From Magnetococcales bacterium (GTDB lineage: Bacteria > Pseudomonadota > Magnetococcia > Magnetococcales > DC0425bin3), in the NCBI GenBank assembly GCA_015228935.1, contig JADGCO010000027.1, positions 1 to 46,005 on the forward strand: a DNA stretch of 46,005 nt. The letters are read 5' to 3'. The notes under the pieces were generated by a model. The model saw only the letters and a program-made list of their open reading frames with translations. It searched no databases and had not been told where the DNA came from. The position numbers and the translations under genes are program-made. How positions within the stretch are numbered: the first letter of the stretch is position 1; each line of letters begins with the position of its first letter. This document shows positions 28,976 to 37,219 of the stretch, one piece after another.

Positions 28976-29415
28976 TTCAATCCCGGGCCATGACGCCGGA
29001 GGATTTACAGGCCGTGGCCGCCTGCGCAGCCGATCTGATGCCCCATCCCTGGAGCCTGGCCATGCTGACCGAAGAACTTCAGTTTGGTTCTTTGGGACGG
29101 GTTCTGGTCGCGGATGCTGGTCAGGTCGTTGGGTATCTATTATTGCGCCCCTTGCTGGACGAGTGGCATCTCATGACCATCGGTGTCAGTCATTCCTGTC
29201 AGCGAAGCGGCCTGGGGCGCCGCTTGTTGACCGAGGCCATCCAGCATGCCACCACCCACCAGGGCCGCGTCCTGCTCCTGGAGGTGCGGGTTTCCAACCT
29301 TCCCGCTTGTCGTCTCTATGAATCCATGGGTTTCCGTACCCTGCATCGCCGCCGCAACTACTATCCAGCTCCTCCCGTTGCCGAAGATGCCCTGGTCATG
29401 GAGCTTTTATTATAG
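28972..29415 (+). CDS. rimI: Ribosomal-protein-alanine N-acetyltransferase RimI-like
   Basis: 147 residues, a GNAT acetyltransferase. The acetyl-CoA loop is Q-R-S-G-L-G-R-R-L-L, followed by L-L-E-V-R-V-S-N and A-C-R-L-Y-E-S-M-G-F, and R-R-N-Y-Y near the end. The family acetylates the N-terminal alanine of ribosomal protein S18 and is usually encoded next to tsaB, as here. The start overlaps the tsaB stop. Confidence 0.94.
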   Translation: MIQSRAMTPEDLQAVAACAADLMPHPWSLAMLTEELQFGSLGRVLVADAGQVVGYLLLRPLLDEWHLMTIGVSHSCQRSGLGRRLLTEAIQHATTHQGRVLLLEVRVSNLPACRLYESMGFRTLHRRRNYYPAPPVAEDALVMELLL

Positions 29416-29668
29416 TCGGAAATTTCCTGGTCATGGTTTTGCTCGGCAAGGGCCAGATCACGCGCCAACGGTGCCATCATGTTCAAGTGTTTTTCCCTGA
29501 AATGACGGCCACGCGCCCGTCCAGGGGAGTTGGCCCAGGGGGATTTTGCAATGAATGGCAAGCGGATTTCGTTGGAATTTTTGGGGTGTCGATGATAGCC
29601 TGACGGAAGATGTGGGTGCCCCCTGTCTTTTCCAAAAACGACGCGCACGCAAAATGCCATCCAGGTAG
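29416..29668. other. Gap between rimI and the short coiled-coil-family gene
   Basis: 253 bp with no convincing gene. Minus-strand frames are open here but resemble no known family and could be remnants. AGGTAGGTG immediately before the next gene is its likely ribosome site. Confidence 0.4.
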
Positions 29669-29950
29669 GTGACCATGGCCAGAAAAAGTAATGTCGCGAG
29701 GGTTGCCGATGTTTATCTACCCCCTCCAATTGGGGACAATTTTTCTCCCGGTGGTAACGACAGGAGACAACTCGGACGCTTTCAAAATCATTATTCAGCT
29801 TCCGATGACCGCAAATTTTCCAGAGAATACTGTGATATTAAAATTGAGATCCACTCATTGCGATGGACTCTCTGGTTTATTTTTATAATCATTGTTTGTT
29901 GTAAAATCTGTTTGGCCGGTATGCTGGCCAAAGGGTTTGGATGGTTGTGA
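29669..29950 (+). CDS. Short membrane-anchored relative of the tandem coiled-coil proteins
   Basis: 93 residues from a GTG (an ATG two codons later, 29675, is an alternative). Both ends match the tandem genes at 9.4-10.5 kb: the N-terminus R-K-S-N-V-A-R-V and, after one membrane segment (about 65-82), the tail G-M-L-A-K-G-F-G-W-L. The long heptad coiled coil is missing and replaced by a short polar stretch. This suggests the two ends are the conserved functional parts of the family and the coiled coil is variable. Function unknown. Confidence 0.7.
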   Translation: MTMARKSNVARVADVYLPPPIGDNFSPGGNDRRQLGRFQNHYSASDDRKFSREYCDIKIEIHSLRWTLWFIFIIIVCCKICLAGMLAKGFGWL

Positions 29951-29974
29951 TTTGTCAGTGGATTGAAAAATAAC

Positions 29975-30265
29975 ATGAACCGCGAACAGGCCTTGACCAC
30001 TCTGGCACATCTCAAAGCAACCCTCGTCGAACAATTCGGCGTGACACGCTTGGCCTTATGCGGTTCAACCGCAAGAAACGAAGCGCTTGCAGGCAGTGAT
30101 GTGGACATTCTCGTTGCCTTTGACGGTCCCGCCACATCAAAACGCTATTTTGGCGTCCAGTTTCTTCTGGAAGATACCCTGGGCTGCCAAGTCGATCTCA
30201 TCACCGAAAAAGCCCTGCGTCCCGAGTTGCGCTCCTTCATCGAACACGATGCTGTCAATGTCTGA
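29975..30265 (+). CDS. mntA: MntA-like nucleotidyltransferase antitoxin
   Basis: 96 residues from the ATG at 29975; the frame opens at a TTG four codons earlier. The signature G-S-T-A-R-N-E-A-L-A-G-S-D-V-D (G30-S31...D42-D44) is intact. MntA antitoxins block HepT by adding AMP residues to a tyrosine near its active site. The stop overlaps the start of hepT by 8 bases. Confidence 0.9.
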   Translation: MNREQALTTLAHLKATLVEQFGVTRLALCGSTARNEALAGSDVDILVAFDGPATSKRYFGVQFLLEDTLGCQVDLITEKALRPELRSFIEHDAVNV

Positions 30266-30626
30266 TTCGCCAAAAAAACGACCTGAACGTGAGTGGCGTT
30301 TATACTTGCATGATATGATTCACTATATTGAAAAGGCAATGTCTTATACCAAAGGAATGAGCCGTGATGAATTTGAAACTAACGAGTTAATTTATGATGC
30401 AACTGTTCGAAATTTAGAATTGATTGGTGAAGCAGCTACAAATATTCCCCAGTTTGTGCGAGATCAAGTTCCTCACGTTCCTTGGCGACAAATTATTGCT
30501 ACTCGCAATAAATTAATTCATGGATATGCTGGGATCGACAATGATATTTTATGGAGTATAATTAAAAATGACATGTCCGATTTGCTCGGTAAATTAAATG
30601 AGTTGAAAAATATGATTCCACGATGA
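30258..30626 (+). CDS. hepT: HepT-like HEPN ribonuclease toxin
   Basis: 122 residues from the ATG at 30258; upstream open frame is a shadow of mntA. The RX4HXY motif is present as R-N-K-L-I-H-G-Y (R83, H88, Y90), preceded by R-N-L-E-L-I-G-E-A-A and P-W-R-Q-I-I-A. R and H form the ribonuclease site and Y90 matches the tyrosine AMPylated by MntA in characterised pairs. The gene is clearly more AT-rich than the housekeeping genes, suggesting transfer. Confidence 0.92.
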   Translation: MSDSPKKRPEREWRLYLHDMIHYIEKAMSYTKGMSRDEFETNELIYDATVRNLELIGEAATNIPQFVRDQVPHVPWRQIIATRNKLIHGYAGIDNDILWSIIKNDMSDLLGKLNELKNMIPR

Positions 30627-30705
30627 AAATAATGTTTGCTGAGTTGCATGACGTACAAATTCATTAAAATTTACGTAGTTTAATTTGCATATTGGAGGTC
30701 GATTC

Positions 30706-30984
30706 ATGTCCCATCACGTTGATATTGTCATCGAAGACCAGATTTGGAATCTCATGGAACAAGTGCCCCGTGAATCCCGAAGTGATGTGGTCAATCAGGC
30801 CTTGATGCATTGGTTTCAATTGCAAAAACGACACGAAGCTGTCAGACAATTGAACATCCTGCGATCTCAGATTGTTCCTGTTTCCTCGCATGAAATTGTT
30901 TCTTGGATTCGGGATGATCGGGATCGTTATTCAACCTCGAATTGCAATAAGATCACCGATACCCCGCTTTTCCCAAATTCATGA
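30706..30984 (+). CDS. Orphan ribbon-helix-helix-like antitoxin
   Basis: 92 residues from the ATG at 30706, preceded by a strong GGAGGT. The first 75 residues fit a family of small antitoxins: H-V-D-I-V-I-E-D-Q-I-W start, S-R-S-D-V-V-N-Q-A-L helix, Leu-rich middle and the E-I-V-S-W-I-R-D-D-R-D-R ending that usually closes such proteins. Here the frame runs on for 17 unrelated residues into DNA that also codes for the last 19 codons of the convergent gene. No toxin gene follows. This looks like an antitoxin that lost its original 3' end and its partner. Confidence 0.65.
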   Translation: MSHHVDIVIEDQIWNLMEQVPRESRSDVVNQALMHWFQLQKRHEAVRQLNILRSQIVPVSSHEIVSWIRDDRDRYSTSNCNKITDTPLFPNS

Positions 30985-31871
30985 TTTCCTTTCTTATCGA
31001 TACGGATATATTCGCCGGCTCCGATTTCGCGCATTAGACCAAGACTAACTTGATGGCCAAATGTATTAAGCACTTCACCGAATGCGTATACCGGTTCACC
31101 AATACTGATGTGAGTGATGTCACGAACAAAATCGTGAATGTTTCTTGAAAATCTTTTACAGCCTAAAAAGCCATTTTCTCCTATGATGTGCCACGGACTT
31201 AACCTTCCACCAAATGCGATCTCTCTTAAATAATATTCACTATCGACAGAATGCGCTGGATGTGAACACGATGCACATGGAACACTGATGTTCTCTACAG
31301 ATAATTTGGCTTTCCCCTTTCTTGACTCTTCGACTAAAGATGCAGACATGAGAAGCATATCACCTGGAGACTGAAACAAGCCATAAGCTCCGAGGCAACC
31401 AGACCTGTTCGCAAGCACAATCTCAGGCATTCCAGAAAAAATTCCCTGTCCAGTAAACTTTGGGAAATTTTTTAAAAAATACAATTGCTCAAGTTCGATT
31501 GACCACACACCATCGTCCGTTCTGTCTCGTTTATTCTGGATAATGCATAATTTACTAAAAATTATTTCTCTTTTTTTGGTAATCGCTTGAATTACAACTG
31601 TGTCCCCTGCTTCCCTGGTTACTTTTCTTCCATAATAATCAAACGTCACTAAAGATGTGCTGCCATGAATTCGATTAGTAATCAACCTTATGTTCTTATA
31701 TTTTTTTCCATTCAAGGAGCCAACCATGGCATCGACCATTTTTAATTCATTTCCGTTTTCTTTATAGCATCCAACAAGACCATTATAGAAAGAATCGGCA
31801 ACATCTTTCTGAAATTTTGCAAAATCCTCGTCACGGTCCAGTTCAATAAATTGCTCAATCAAATCGAACAC
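30927..31871 (-). CDS. AT-rich gene of unknown function
   Basis: 314 residues, no recognised domain. The protein is mixed alpha/beta in appearance, with no signal peptide or membrane segment. It has a possible metal-binding C-A-S-C-S-H near residue 200, and segments such as L-E-Q-L-Y-F-L-K-N-F-P. Base composition is much richer in AT than the flanking tRNA synthetase genes. The 3' end overlaps the antitoxin gene antiparallel by 58 bp. The codon pattern and length support a real gene acquired by transfer; a role in mobile-element conflict is only a guess from context. Confidence 0.7.
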   Translation of the reverse strand: MFDLIEQFIELDRDEDFAKFQKDVADSFYNGLVGCYKENGNELKMVDAMVGSLNGKKYKNIRLITNRIHGSTSLVTFDYYGRKVTREAGDTVVIQAITKKREIIFSKLCIIQNKRDRTDDGVWSIELEQLYFLKNFPKFTGQGIFSGMPEIVLANRSGCLGAYGLFQSPGDMLLMSASLVEESRKGKAKLSVENISVPCASCSHPAHSVDSEYYLREIAFGGRLSPWHIIGENGFLGCKRFSRNIHDFVRDITHISIGEPVYAFGEVLNTFGHQVSLGLMREIGAGEYIRIDKKGNHEFGKSGVSVILLQFEVE

Positions 31872-32413
31872 GATAAGCCTCCTGACAACAAGGTTAGCAT
31901 CGCGTTAAGTTTATGCAAGCAAATCGGTTTGTCAAATAAAATTTTCTTCAGACATAGAATAAATATTGCTTTAATTCAATATTGTACTTAGTTGGGTAAG
32001 TTTTTAACTGAAATGAAACGAACGTATTCAATTCAAATTTTTATCGTAAATGGTGTGCGGAATAAGATTGATTTTATTGATAAATTTAAACATTATACAA
32101 GCGGTGACAATATTGTCATAATCGCCTTTATTGCAGTAGAAAAAAACAAAAATTTCTTTCATTTTGTCGAGAGTTAGGCCAAAATTATCATTAAATTTTA
32201 CATCATCTTAAATTTCATGGATTGTTTGAAGCTTGACTTTTTTCCAGAAGCTGGATTTCTCGAAACGAGGTAAGGGACGATATAAGCCGGCAACTTTGAT
32301 GATGTAGCTGGATGCGAACGAGTCACTCTCACCAAATATAGTGTGTCTGGAATCATCAGCAACCTCCTGATCCACAGCTTGAACAGAAGATGCAAACCAT
32401 GATCCATCATGAA
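31872..32413. other. AT-rich intergenic region
   Basis: About 540 bp between the unknown gene and gltX. Short frames exist on both strands (61 codons at 31992-32177 plus, 70 codons at 32198-32410 minus), but none has a ribosome site with family resemblance. The composition matches the accessory segment, not gltX. Confidence 0.5.
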
Positions 32414-33835
32414 TCAAGAATGGCGAGCCTTGAACATGGCTTTATAAAAAACCAGGCAGGAGTCCAACCGGGCCAGGGTTTCTTTTTGTCCCAGGAGGGC
32501 GAGGATTTCGAAGACGCTGGGGGAGACATCCCCGCCGGTGATGGCGATGCGGACGGGTTGGGCGAGTTGGCCCATTTTGAGTCCGTGGTCGGCAATGATC
32601 TGTTTGAAGGTGGCTTCGATGGTGGTGGCCTGCCAATCGGACAACGTGGTCAAGGTGTGGACCAGGGCGGTGAAGGGAGCCAGAATTGCCTCCTGAAGAT
32701 GCTTTTGGACCGCCTTCGGGTCGTAGGCCTGGGGTGCCCGAAAATAAAAAAGAGATTTATCGGCCATTTCGAGCATGGTTTTGGCGCGTTCGCGCACGGT
32801 CGGCAGAATGGCTTGCACAAATGCCGGCTCCGGGTTGACGACTCCCAGACGCTCCAGATGGTTGGTCAATTCGGGCAGCAGGGCCTCGGGCGACGCAGCA
32901 CGTATGTGCTGGCCATTGAGCCAGTCAAGCTTGGAAAGATTGAAAATGGCCGCCGAACGTCCCACCTCCCGTACCTCGAACAAGCGTTCCATTTCGGCCA
33001 TGGTGAAAATTTCCTGGTCCCCATGCGACCAGCCCAGGCGGACCAGATAATTGTTGACCGCAGCCGGCAGGTAGCCCTGATCCCGGTATTGCAAAACCGA
33101 CACCGCGCCATGCCGCTTGGAGAGTTTCGATCCATCGGTGCCATGCAGAAGGGGCATGTGGGCATAGGCGGGCAGGGACCAGCCAAGGGCCTCGAAAATA
33201 TGAATCTGCCGGGGCGTGTTGTTGATATGATCCTCGCCCCGGATGACGTGGGTGATCCCCATGTGGTGATCATCGACCACGACCGCAAGATTGTAGGTCG
33301 GGGAACCATCCGAGCGCAAAAGGATCAAATCGTCCAGCTCTGTATTGCTGACGCGGATCTCTCCCTGGATCATGTCATTCCAGACCACATCCCCCTGCCG
33401 GGGTGTTTTCAGGCGGATTACGAAGGGGCGATCCGTTGGTTCCGGACCGGTCCGTTCCCGGCAACGCCCGTCATAACGGGGTTTTTCCTGGCGCAGGCGT
33501 TGTTCTTCGCGCATGGCATCGAGTTCTTCCTTGGTGCAGTAACAACGATATCCCTTGCCCAGCTCGACCAGTTGCCGGGCCGTCTGGCGATGCTGTTCGG
33601 TGGTGTCGGATTGAAAAAATGGCCCTTCATCCGGCTTGAGACCCAGCCAGTCCAACCCCTGGAGAATGACTTCCACGGCCTCGTGCGTCGAACGTTCCCG
33701 GTCTGTATCCTCCACCCGCAAAATGTAGGTGCCGCCCGTGTGCCGGGCAAAGAGATAACAAAACAAGGCAGTGCGGGCACCGCCAATGTGCAAGAATCCG
33801 GTGGGCGACGGCGCGAAACGGGTACGGGTGGTCAT
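32414..33835 (-). CDS. gltX: Glutamate--tRNA ligase
   Basis: 473 residues from the ATG at 33835, which has AGGAG upstream and begins with the family-typical T-R-F-A-P-S-P-T-G-F-L-H-I-G. The HIGH-like motif is in that segment and the KMSKS-like motif is K-L-S-K-R. C-Y-C-T and Y-D-G-R-C give a possible zinc site. Class I synthetase charging tRNA-Glu (possibly also tRNA-Gln). The open frame continues 41 codons upstream without support. Confidence 0.97.
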   Translation of the reverse strand: MTTRTRFAPSPTGFLHIGGARTALFCYLFARHTGGTYILRVEDTDRERSTHEAVEVILQGLDWLGLKPDEGPFFQSDTTEQHRQTARQLVELGKGYRCYCTKEELDAMREEQRLRQEKPRYDGRCRERTGPEPTDRPFVIRLKTPRQGDVVWNDMIQGEIRVSNTELDDLILLRSDGSPTYNLAVVVDDHHMGITHVIRGEDHINNTPRQIHIFEALGWSLPAYAHMPLLHGTDGSKLSKRHGAVSVLQYRDQGYLPAAVNNYLVRLGWSHGDQEIFTMAEMERLFEVREVGRSAAIFNLSKLDWLNGQHIRAASPEALLPELTNHLERLGVVNPEPAFVQAILPTVRERAKTMLEMADKSLFYFRAPQAYDPKAVQKHLQEAILAPFTALVHTLTTLSDWQATTIEATFKQIIADHGLKMGQLAQPVRIAITGGDVSPSVFEILALLGQKETLARLDSCLVFYKAMFKARHS

Positions 33836-33978
33836 GCAGGACTCCTCTTCCGCAAGAAAGCGGGTTGTGATGGGACAGAAGACTTTATAACGATCTTCGC
33901 CAACAGGCCAATATTTTCCGACACTGGTCAGGGACCGGGCATGTCGTTTATCATGCATATTTCACATTGTTTCCGGAT

Positions 33979-34026
33979 GGCAGGCACACCGTGAAGTTTG
34001 CCGGCAGACGCACCATGAAGTCTGGA
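33979..34026. repeat. 24-bp tandem repeat, two diverged copies
   Basis: Copies 33979-34002 and 34003-34026 share GGCAG.C.CACC.TGAAGT.TG. They lie in the gltX to SEC-C gene spacer and carry no gene. Confidence 0.65.
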
Positions 34027-34066
34027 TCCCTTGGAATTGGAATGTCGGGAAAAAGGAGCTTTCGTC

Positions 34067-35101
34067 GTGGGTTCCCAAAAAAATCTTAACGAACCACAAG
34101 TCTATGCCGAGGCGTTGGTCCATGCGGTCCTGGAACCCGATACCACACGGCTGGCCGCCTGGTTGGCCAATGAAGAAAATGTTGACCAGAATCCTTTTTA
34201 TAAATGGTATCTGTATCTTGCCGAGCGTTTGAAGGATCTGGCCCCGCGTCCGGAACTTGGTTTTTTGGCCCGACCTCAGCATACCGTTCCCCTGCCCAAG
34301 ATTGGTCGCAACGATCCGTGCCCCTGTGGTTCCGGAAAAAAATTCAAGCAGTGCCACCTGGGCCAGGAGGAGTCGGTCAACTGGAAATTGGGATCGCCGA
34401 CACCGGTCATCCGCAACATGGCCATCGTATCCCTGATCCAGGCCATGAGTGTCGATGCCCTGGACAGGGTTCCCGCCGCCAAGGCCTCGGATCTGGCCCG
34501 CAGTGAAATGGCGTCGGCCTACTATCGGGCCGGTCAGTTGGAACAGGCCATCCGCTTGTTGAAGACCGTTCTCGATGGCGACCGGGACGAACCCTTCATG
34601 CTTTTCGACTACTGGATTGCCCGCTATGCCGAGTGGCTCGTGGAGTACGGTGAACCCAAACAGGCCGAAGAGTTTCTCCTGGATGAGCATGACCACTGTC
34701 GCGGTGTGACCGCCTGGCAGGTGGCCCAAAAGCTGGCCGCCTTCTATATGGACCAGGGCGATCCCGATAACGCCGAAACCTGGGTGGAGTCTTCCCTGGA
34801 AGGGGAACCCGACAATCCTTTCAGCCATTACCTGAAAGGCCTGTTGCAGCATGGTCTGGATCATTGGGATGAAGCCGTTGTCTCCTACGAAAGAGCTTTG
34901 GAACTCAGCCATCAGTTCCGGCCCCAGGAAAAAGCGTACATGACGCACATGGTCAATGAATCGCTGGCCCGTGCCCGGAATCACCAACCTGTGGAAGAGC
35001 TTCCCCTGGACATTTCCCCATCCCAGGAAGCAGACCCGGATGATGTGGCAACGCAGAGTGCCCCGGACGGTGAACCTCCTGTCGCGGCCAAACCGGATTG
35101 A
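34067..35101 (+). CDS. SEC-C motif and TPR-like protein
   Basis: 344 residues from a GTG at 34067, chosen because GGAG lies 8 nt upstream; the frame opens at a TTG 12 codons earlier. A zinc-binding SEC-C motif ([16 protein letters not shown], Cys 85, 87, 96 and His 97) is followed by helical repeats, probably TPR-like (about 120-300), and an acidic low-complexity tail. SEC-C motifs are found in SecA and in many small proteins where they bind zinc and SecB, ribosome or nucleic acid. Its role here is unknown. The stop codon lies in the first unit of the triplicated junction before aspS. Confidence 0.85.
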   Translation: MGSQKNLNEPQVYAEALVHAVLEPDTTRLAAWLANEENVDQNPFYKWYLYLAERLKDLAPRPELGFLARPQHTVPLPKIGRNDPCPCGSGKKFKQCHLGQEESVNWKLGSPTPVIRNMAIVSLIQAMSVDALDRVPAAKASDLARSEMASAYYRAGQLEQAIRLLKTVLDGDRDEPFMLFDYWIARYAEWLVEYGEPKQAEEFLLDEHDHCRGVTAWQVAQKLAAFYMDQGDPDNAETWVESSLEGEPDNPFSHYLKGLLQHGLDHWDEAVVSYERALELSHQFRPQEKAYMTHMVNESLARARNHQPVEELPLDISPSQEADPDDVATQSAPDGEPPVAAKPD

Positions 35102-35267
35102 GGAACCGGTTGTCAGGTCGTCAGGAGCGTGGCATGAGCAACCAAACCGGATTGCTGAACCGGTTGCCGGGTCGTCAGATCGCCAGGAAAAATGGCATGA
35201 GCAGCCAAACCGGATTGCTGAACCGGTCATCAAGTCGTCAGGTCGCAAGGAGAGTGGCATGAAACGC
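35091..35267. repeat. Three tandem copies of the SEC-C gene/aspS junction
   Basis: Units 35091-35144 (54 bp), 35145-35207 (63 bp) and 35208-35267 each contain AACCGGATTG, GAACCGGT, a GTCGTCAG stretch, a purine-rich ribosome-site-like AGGA and then TGGCATGA. The first unit carries the SEC-C protein stop and the third carries the aspS start. The junction was therefore duplicated twice. Two extra ATGs with ribosome sites result (35134 and 35197). Confidence 0.9.
35134..35262 (+). CDS. Possible 42-residue upstream ORF coupled to aspS
   Basis: The ATG at 35134 has CAGGAG upstream and opens a 42-codon frame made of two 21-residue repeats (each beginning M-S-x-Q-T-G-L-L-N-R). It ends in TGA at 35260-35262, overlapping the aspS ATG as ATGA. 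The second ATG (35197) is in the same frame. The frame was created by duplication of the junction. Whether it is translated, and whether it tunes aspS by coupling, is inference. Confidence 0.35.
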   Translation: MSNQTGLLNRLPGRQIARKNGMSSQTGLLNRSSSRQVARRVA

Positions 35268-37136
35268 AGTCATTACTGCAACACAGTTCGGGAAGATTTG
35301 ATCGGCAGTCGCGTGCAATTGTGTGGTTGGGTCAACCGGCGCCGTGATCATGGCGGGGTGATTTTTGTCGATTTGCGGGATCGGACCGGCATCATCCAGG
35401 TGGTGTTCAGCCCCGAACGCGGGGATCAAATACACGACCGTGCCCATGTGTTGCGGAGCGAATTCGTCATTCGGGTGGAAGGGGTCGTGGCCCATCGCCC
35501 CAAAGAGACCGAAAATCCCAATCTGGATACCGGCATGGTCGAAGTGAATGTCGATACCCTGGAGATTCTCAATACTTCCCAGGCCCTGCCGTTTCAATTG
35601 GATGACCCCGACATTGGCGAAAGTACCCGCCTGACCTGGCGGTTTCTCGATCTGCGCCGTCCGGCGATTCAACACAACCTGATGTTTCGACATCGGGTAA
35701 TGCAGACCATTCGCACCTTTCTCGATCAGGCCGGTTTTCTGGAGATTGAAACCCCCATGCTCACCCGCAGCACCCCGGAAGGGGCGCGGGACTATCTGGT
35801 GCCGTCAAGGGTCAATCCCGGGCAGTTTTATGCCCTGCCGCAATCGCCGCAGCTTTTCAAGCAGTTGTTGATGATTTCCGGCTATGATCGCTATTTCCAG
35901 ATCGTGCGGTGTTTCCGGGACGAAGATTTGCGGGCCGACCGGCAGCCCGAATTCACCCAGGTCGATCTGGAAATGTCCTTTGTGGAAGCCGATGACGTGA
36001 TCGCCAACGTTGAAGGGATGGTGGCACGGCTCTTCAAGGAGGCGTTGGGTCTGGATCTGGAACTGCCCATACCCCGGATCACCTACGCCGAGGCCTTGCA
36101 AAAATATGGTCTGGATGCCCCGGACATGCGGATCCCGATGGAACTGGCCGACATTACCGATGCCATGCGCCAGACCGGATTCAAGGTGTTTGCCGAAACC
36201 GCCAATCTGGCCGGTGCCCGCGGCCTGAATGGGGTCATCAAAATATTGCGGGTGCCGGGCGGTGGGCGTTTGACCCGCAAACAGATCGATGACTATGGCG
36301 CTTTTGTCGCGGTCTATGGTGCCAAGGGATTGGCCTGGATCAAGGTCAATGGTCCCTGGCAGGAGGATGGCTGGCAATCCCCCATCGTGAAATTTTTTTC
36401 CGACAGTGAAAAGGCGGCCATTCAGGCTGCCTCGGGTGCCATGCCCGGGGACTTGATCTTTTTCGGGGCGGATCGGTCGGCCATTGTCAACGAAGCCCTG
36501 GGACGGTTGCGGGTCAAGGTGGCCCATGATCTGGGCCTGCTCGAAAAACGCCGTTTTGCCTTTGTCTGGGTGACCGATTTTCCGCTCCTGGATTGGGACG
36601 GCGAGGCCAAACGGTACACGGCGGTTCACCACCCCTTTACGGCTCCGCGTCCCGAAGAACTCGCTGTTTTTCAACAGGCAACCGGCCAGCAACTCACCGG
36701 AGGCGTCGCCGATCCGGCCCTGATGAACATGCGTGCCCAGGCCTATGATCTGGTTCTCAACGGCACCGAAGTGGGCGGCGGTTCCATTCGTATCCACAAT
36801 CCGGATGTCCAATTGCGCATGCTCGAACTTTTGCACATTGGCAAGGAGGAGGCCGAAGCCAAATTCGGTTTCCTGCTCAAAGCCTTGGATTATGGCGCTC
36901 CCCCGCATGGCGGTCTGGCTTTGGGGTTGGATCGTCTGGTGACCCTCATGCTCGGGCTGGACTCCATCCGCGAAGTGATCGCCTTCCCGAAGACCCAAAA
37001 AGCAGGCTGTCCTCTGACCCAGGCCCCTTCGACCGTGGCCTTCGAACAATTGCGGGATCTCTATCTGCGCTCCACTTTCCGGCCCAAGGAGAGTGAACCG
37101 AACCCGGCATCCGCAAAAGCAGCGGCAAGTGAATGA
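35259..37136 (+). CDS. aspS: Aspartate--tRNA ligase
   Basis: 625 residues from the ATG at 35259 (AAGGAG upstream in the third junction repeat). The frame is open well upstream, but that part is repeat-derived. OB-fold anticodon-binding domain (about 1-110, G-W-V-N-R-R-R-D-H-G-G), class II core with F-R-D-E-D-L-R-A-D-R-Q-P-E-F-T-Q, a bacterial GAD insertion (about 290-430) and motif 3 G-L-A-L-G-L-D-R. Charges tRNA-Asp. The C-terminus has a short Ala-rich tail. Confidence 0.97.
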   Translation: MKRSHYCNTVREDLIGSRVQLCGWVNRRRDHGGVIFVDLRDRTGIIQVVFSPERGDQIHDRAHVLRSEFVIRVEGVVAHRPKETENPNLDTGMVEVNVDTLEILNTSQALPFQLDDPDIGESTRLTWRFLDLRRPAIQHNLMFRHRVMQTIRTFLDQAGFLEIETPMLTRSTPEGARDYLVPSRVNPGQFYALPQSPQLFKQLLMISGYDRYFQIVRCFRDEDLRADRQPEFTQVDLEMSFVEADDVIANVEGMVARLFKEALGLDLELPIPRITYAEALQKYGLDAPDMRIPMELADITDAMRQTGFKVFAETANLAGARGLNGVIKILRVPGGGRLTRKQIDDYGAFVAVYGAKGLAWIKVNGPWQEDGWQSPIVKFFSDSEKAAIQAASGAMPGDLIFFGADRSAIVNEALGRLRVKVAHDLGLLEKRRFAFVWVTDFPLLDWDGEAKRYTAVHHPFTAPRPEELAVFQQATGQQLTGGVADPALMNMRAQAYDLVLNGTEVGGGSIRIHNPDVQLRMLELLHIGKEEAEAKFGFLLKALDYGAPPHGGLALGLDRLVTLMLGLDSIREVIAFPKTQKAGCPLTQAPSTVAFEQLRDLYLRSTFRPKESEPNPASAKAAASE

Positions 37137-37190
37137 TACATTCCGGGGAAAGTGGCTTGAACCCTGTGCCGGCAAAAGCATCGGAAATTG
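37090..37190. repeat. Degenerate repeat at the aspS 3' end
   Basis: Segment 37090-37131 (end of aspS) resembles 37149-37190 in the spacer: both have AGTG...GAACCC...GCAAAAGCA.CGG.AA. This suggests an old partial duplication of the gene end. Confidence 0.35.
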
Positions 37191-37219
37191 CAACAGCGAT
37201 GGAAACTGGTTGATACCTC

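Noticed and set aside
30981-31037. Start of a possible VapC-like toxin (M-I-S-F-L-I-D-T-D-I-F) overlapping the antitoxin stop as ATGA
   Set aside because: The frame stops after 18 codons and lies antisense to a plausible C-terminus of the unknown gene. The resemblance is probably chance, though a relic cannot be excluded.
31992-32177. Small 61-codon plus-strand ORF in the AT-rich spacer
   Set aside because: No ribosome site, no family, and AT-rich DNA gives little support for codon use.
34956-35258. N-terminal extension of AspRS by 101 codons
   Set aside because: The frame is open only because repeat units 54 and 63 bp long keep phase, and it overlaps the SEC-C gene. The conserved AspRS start with a good ribosome site is at 35259.
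33962-35260. Minus-strand frame of 432 codons with R-F-G-C-S-C-H repeats
   Set aside because: It is the antisense of the SEC-C gene and the triplicated junction; its repeats come from the DNA repeat.
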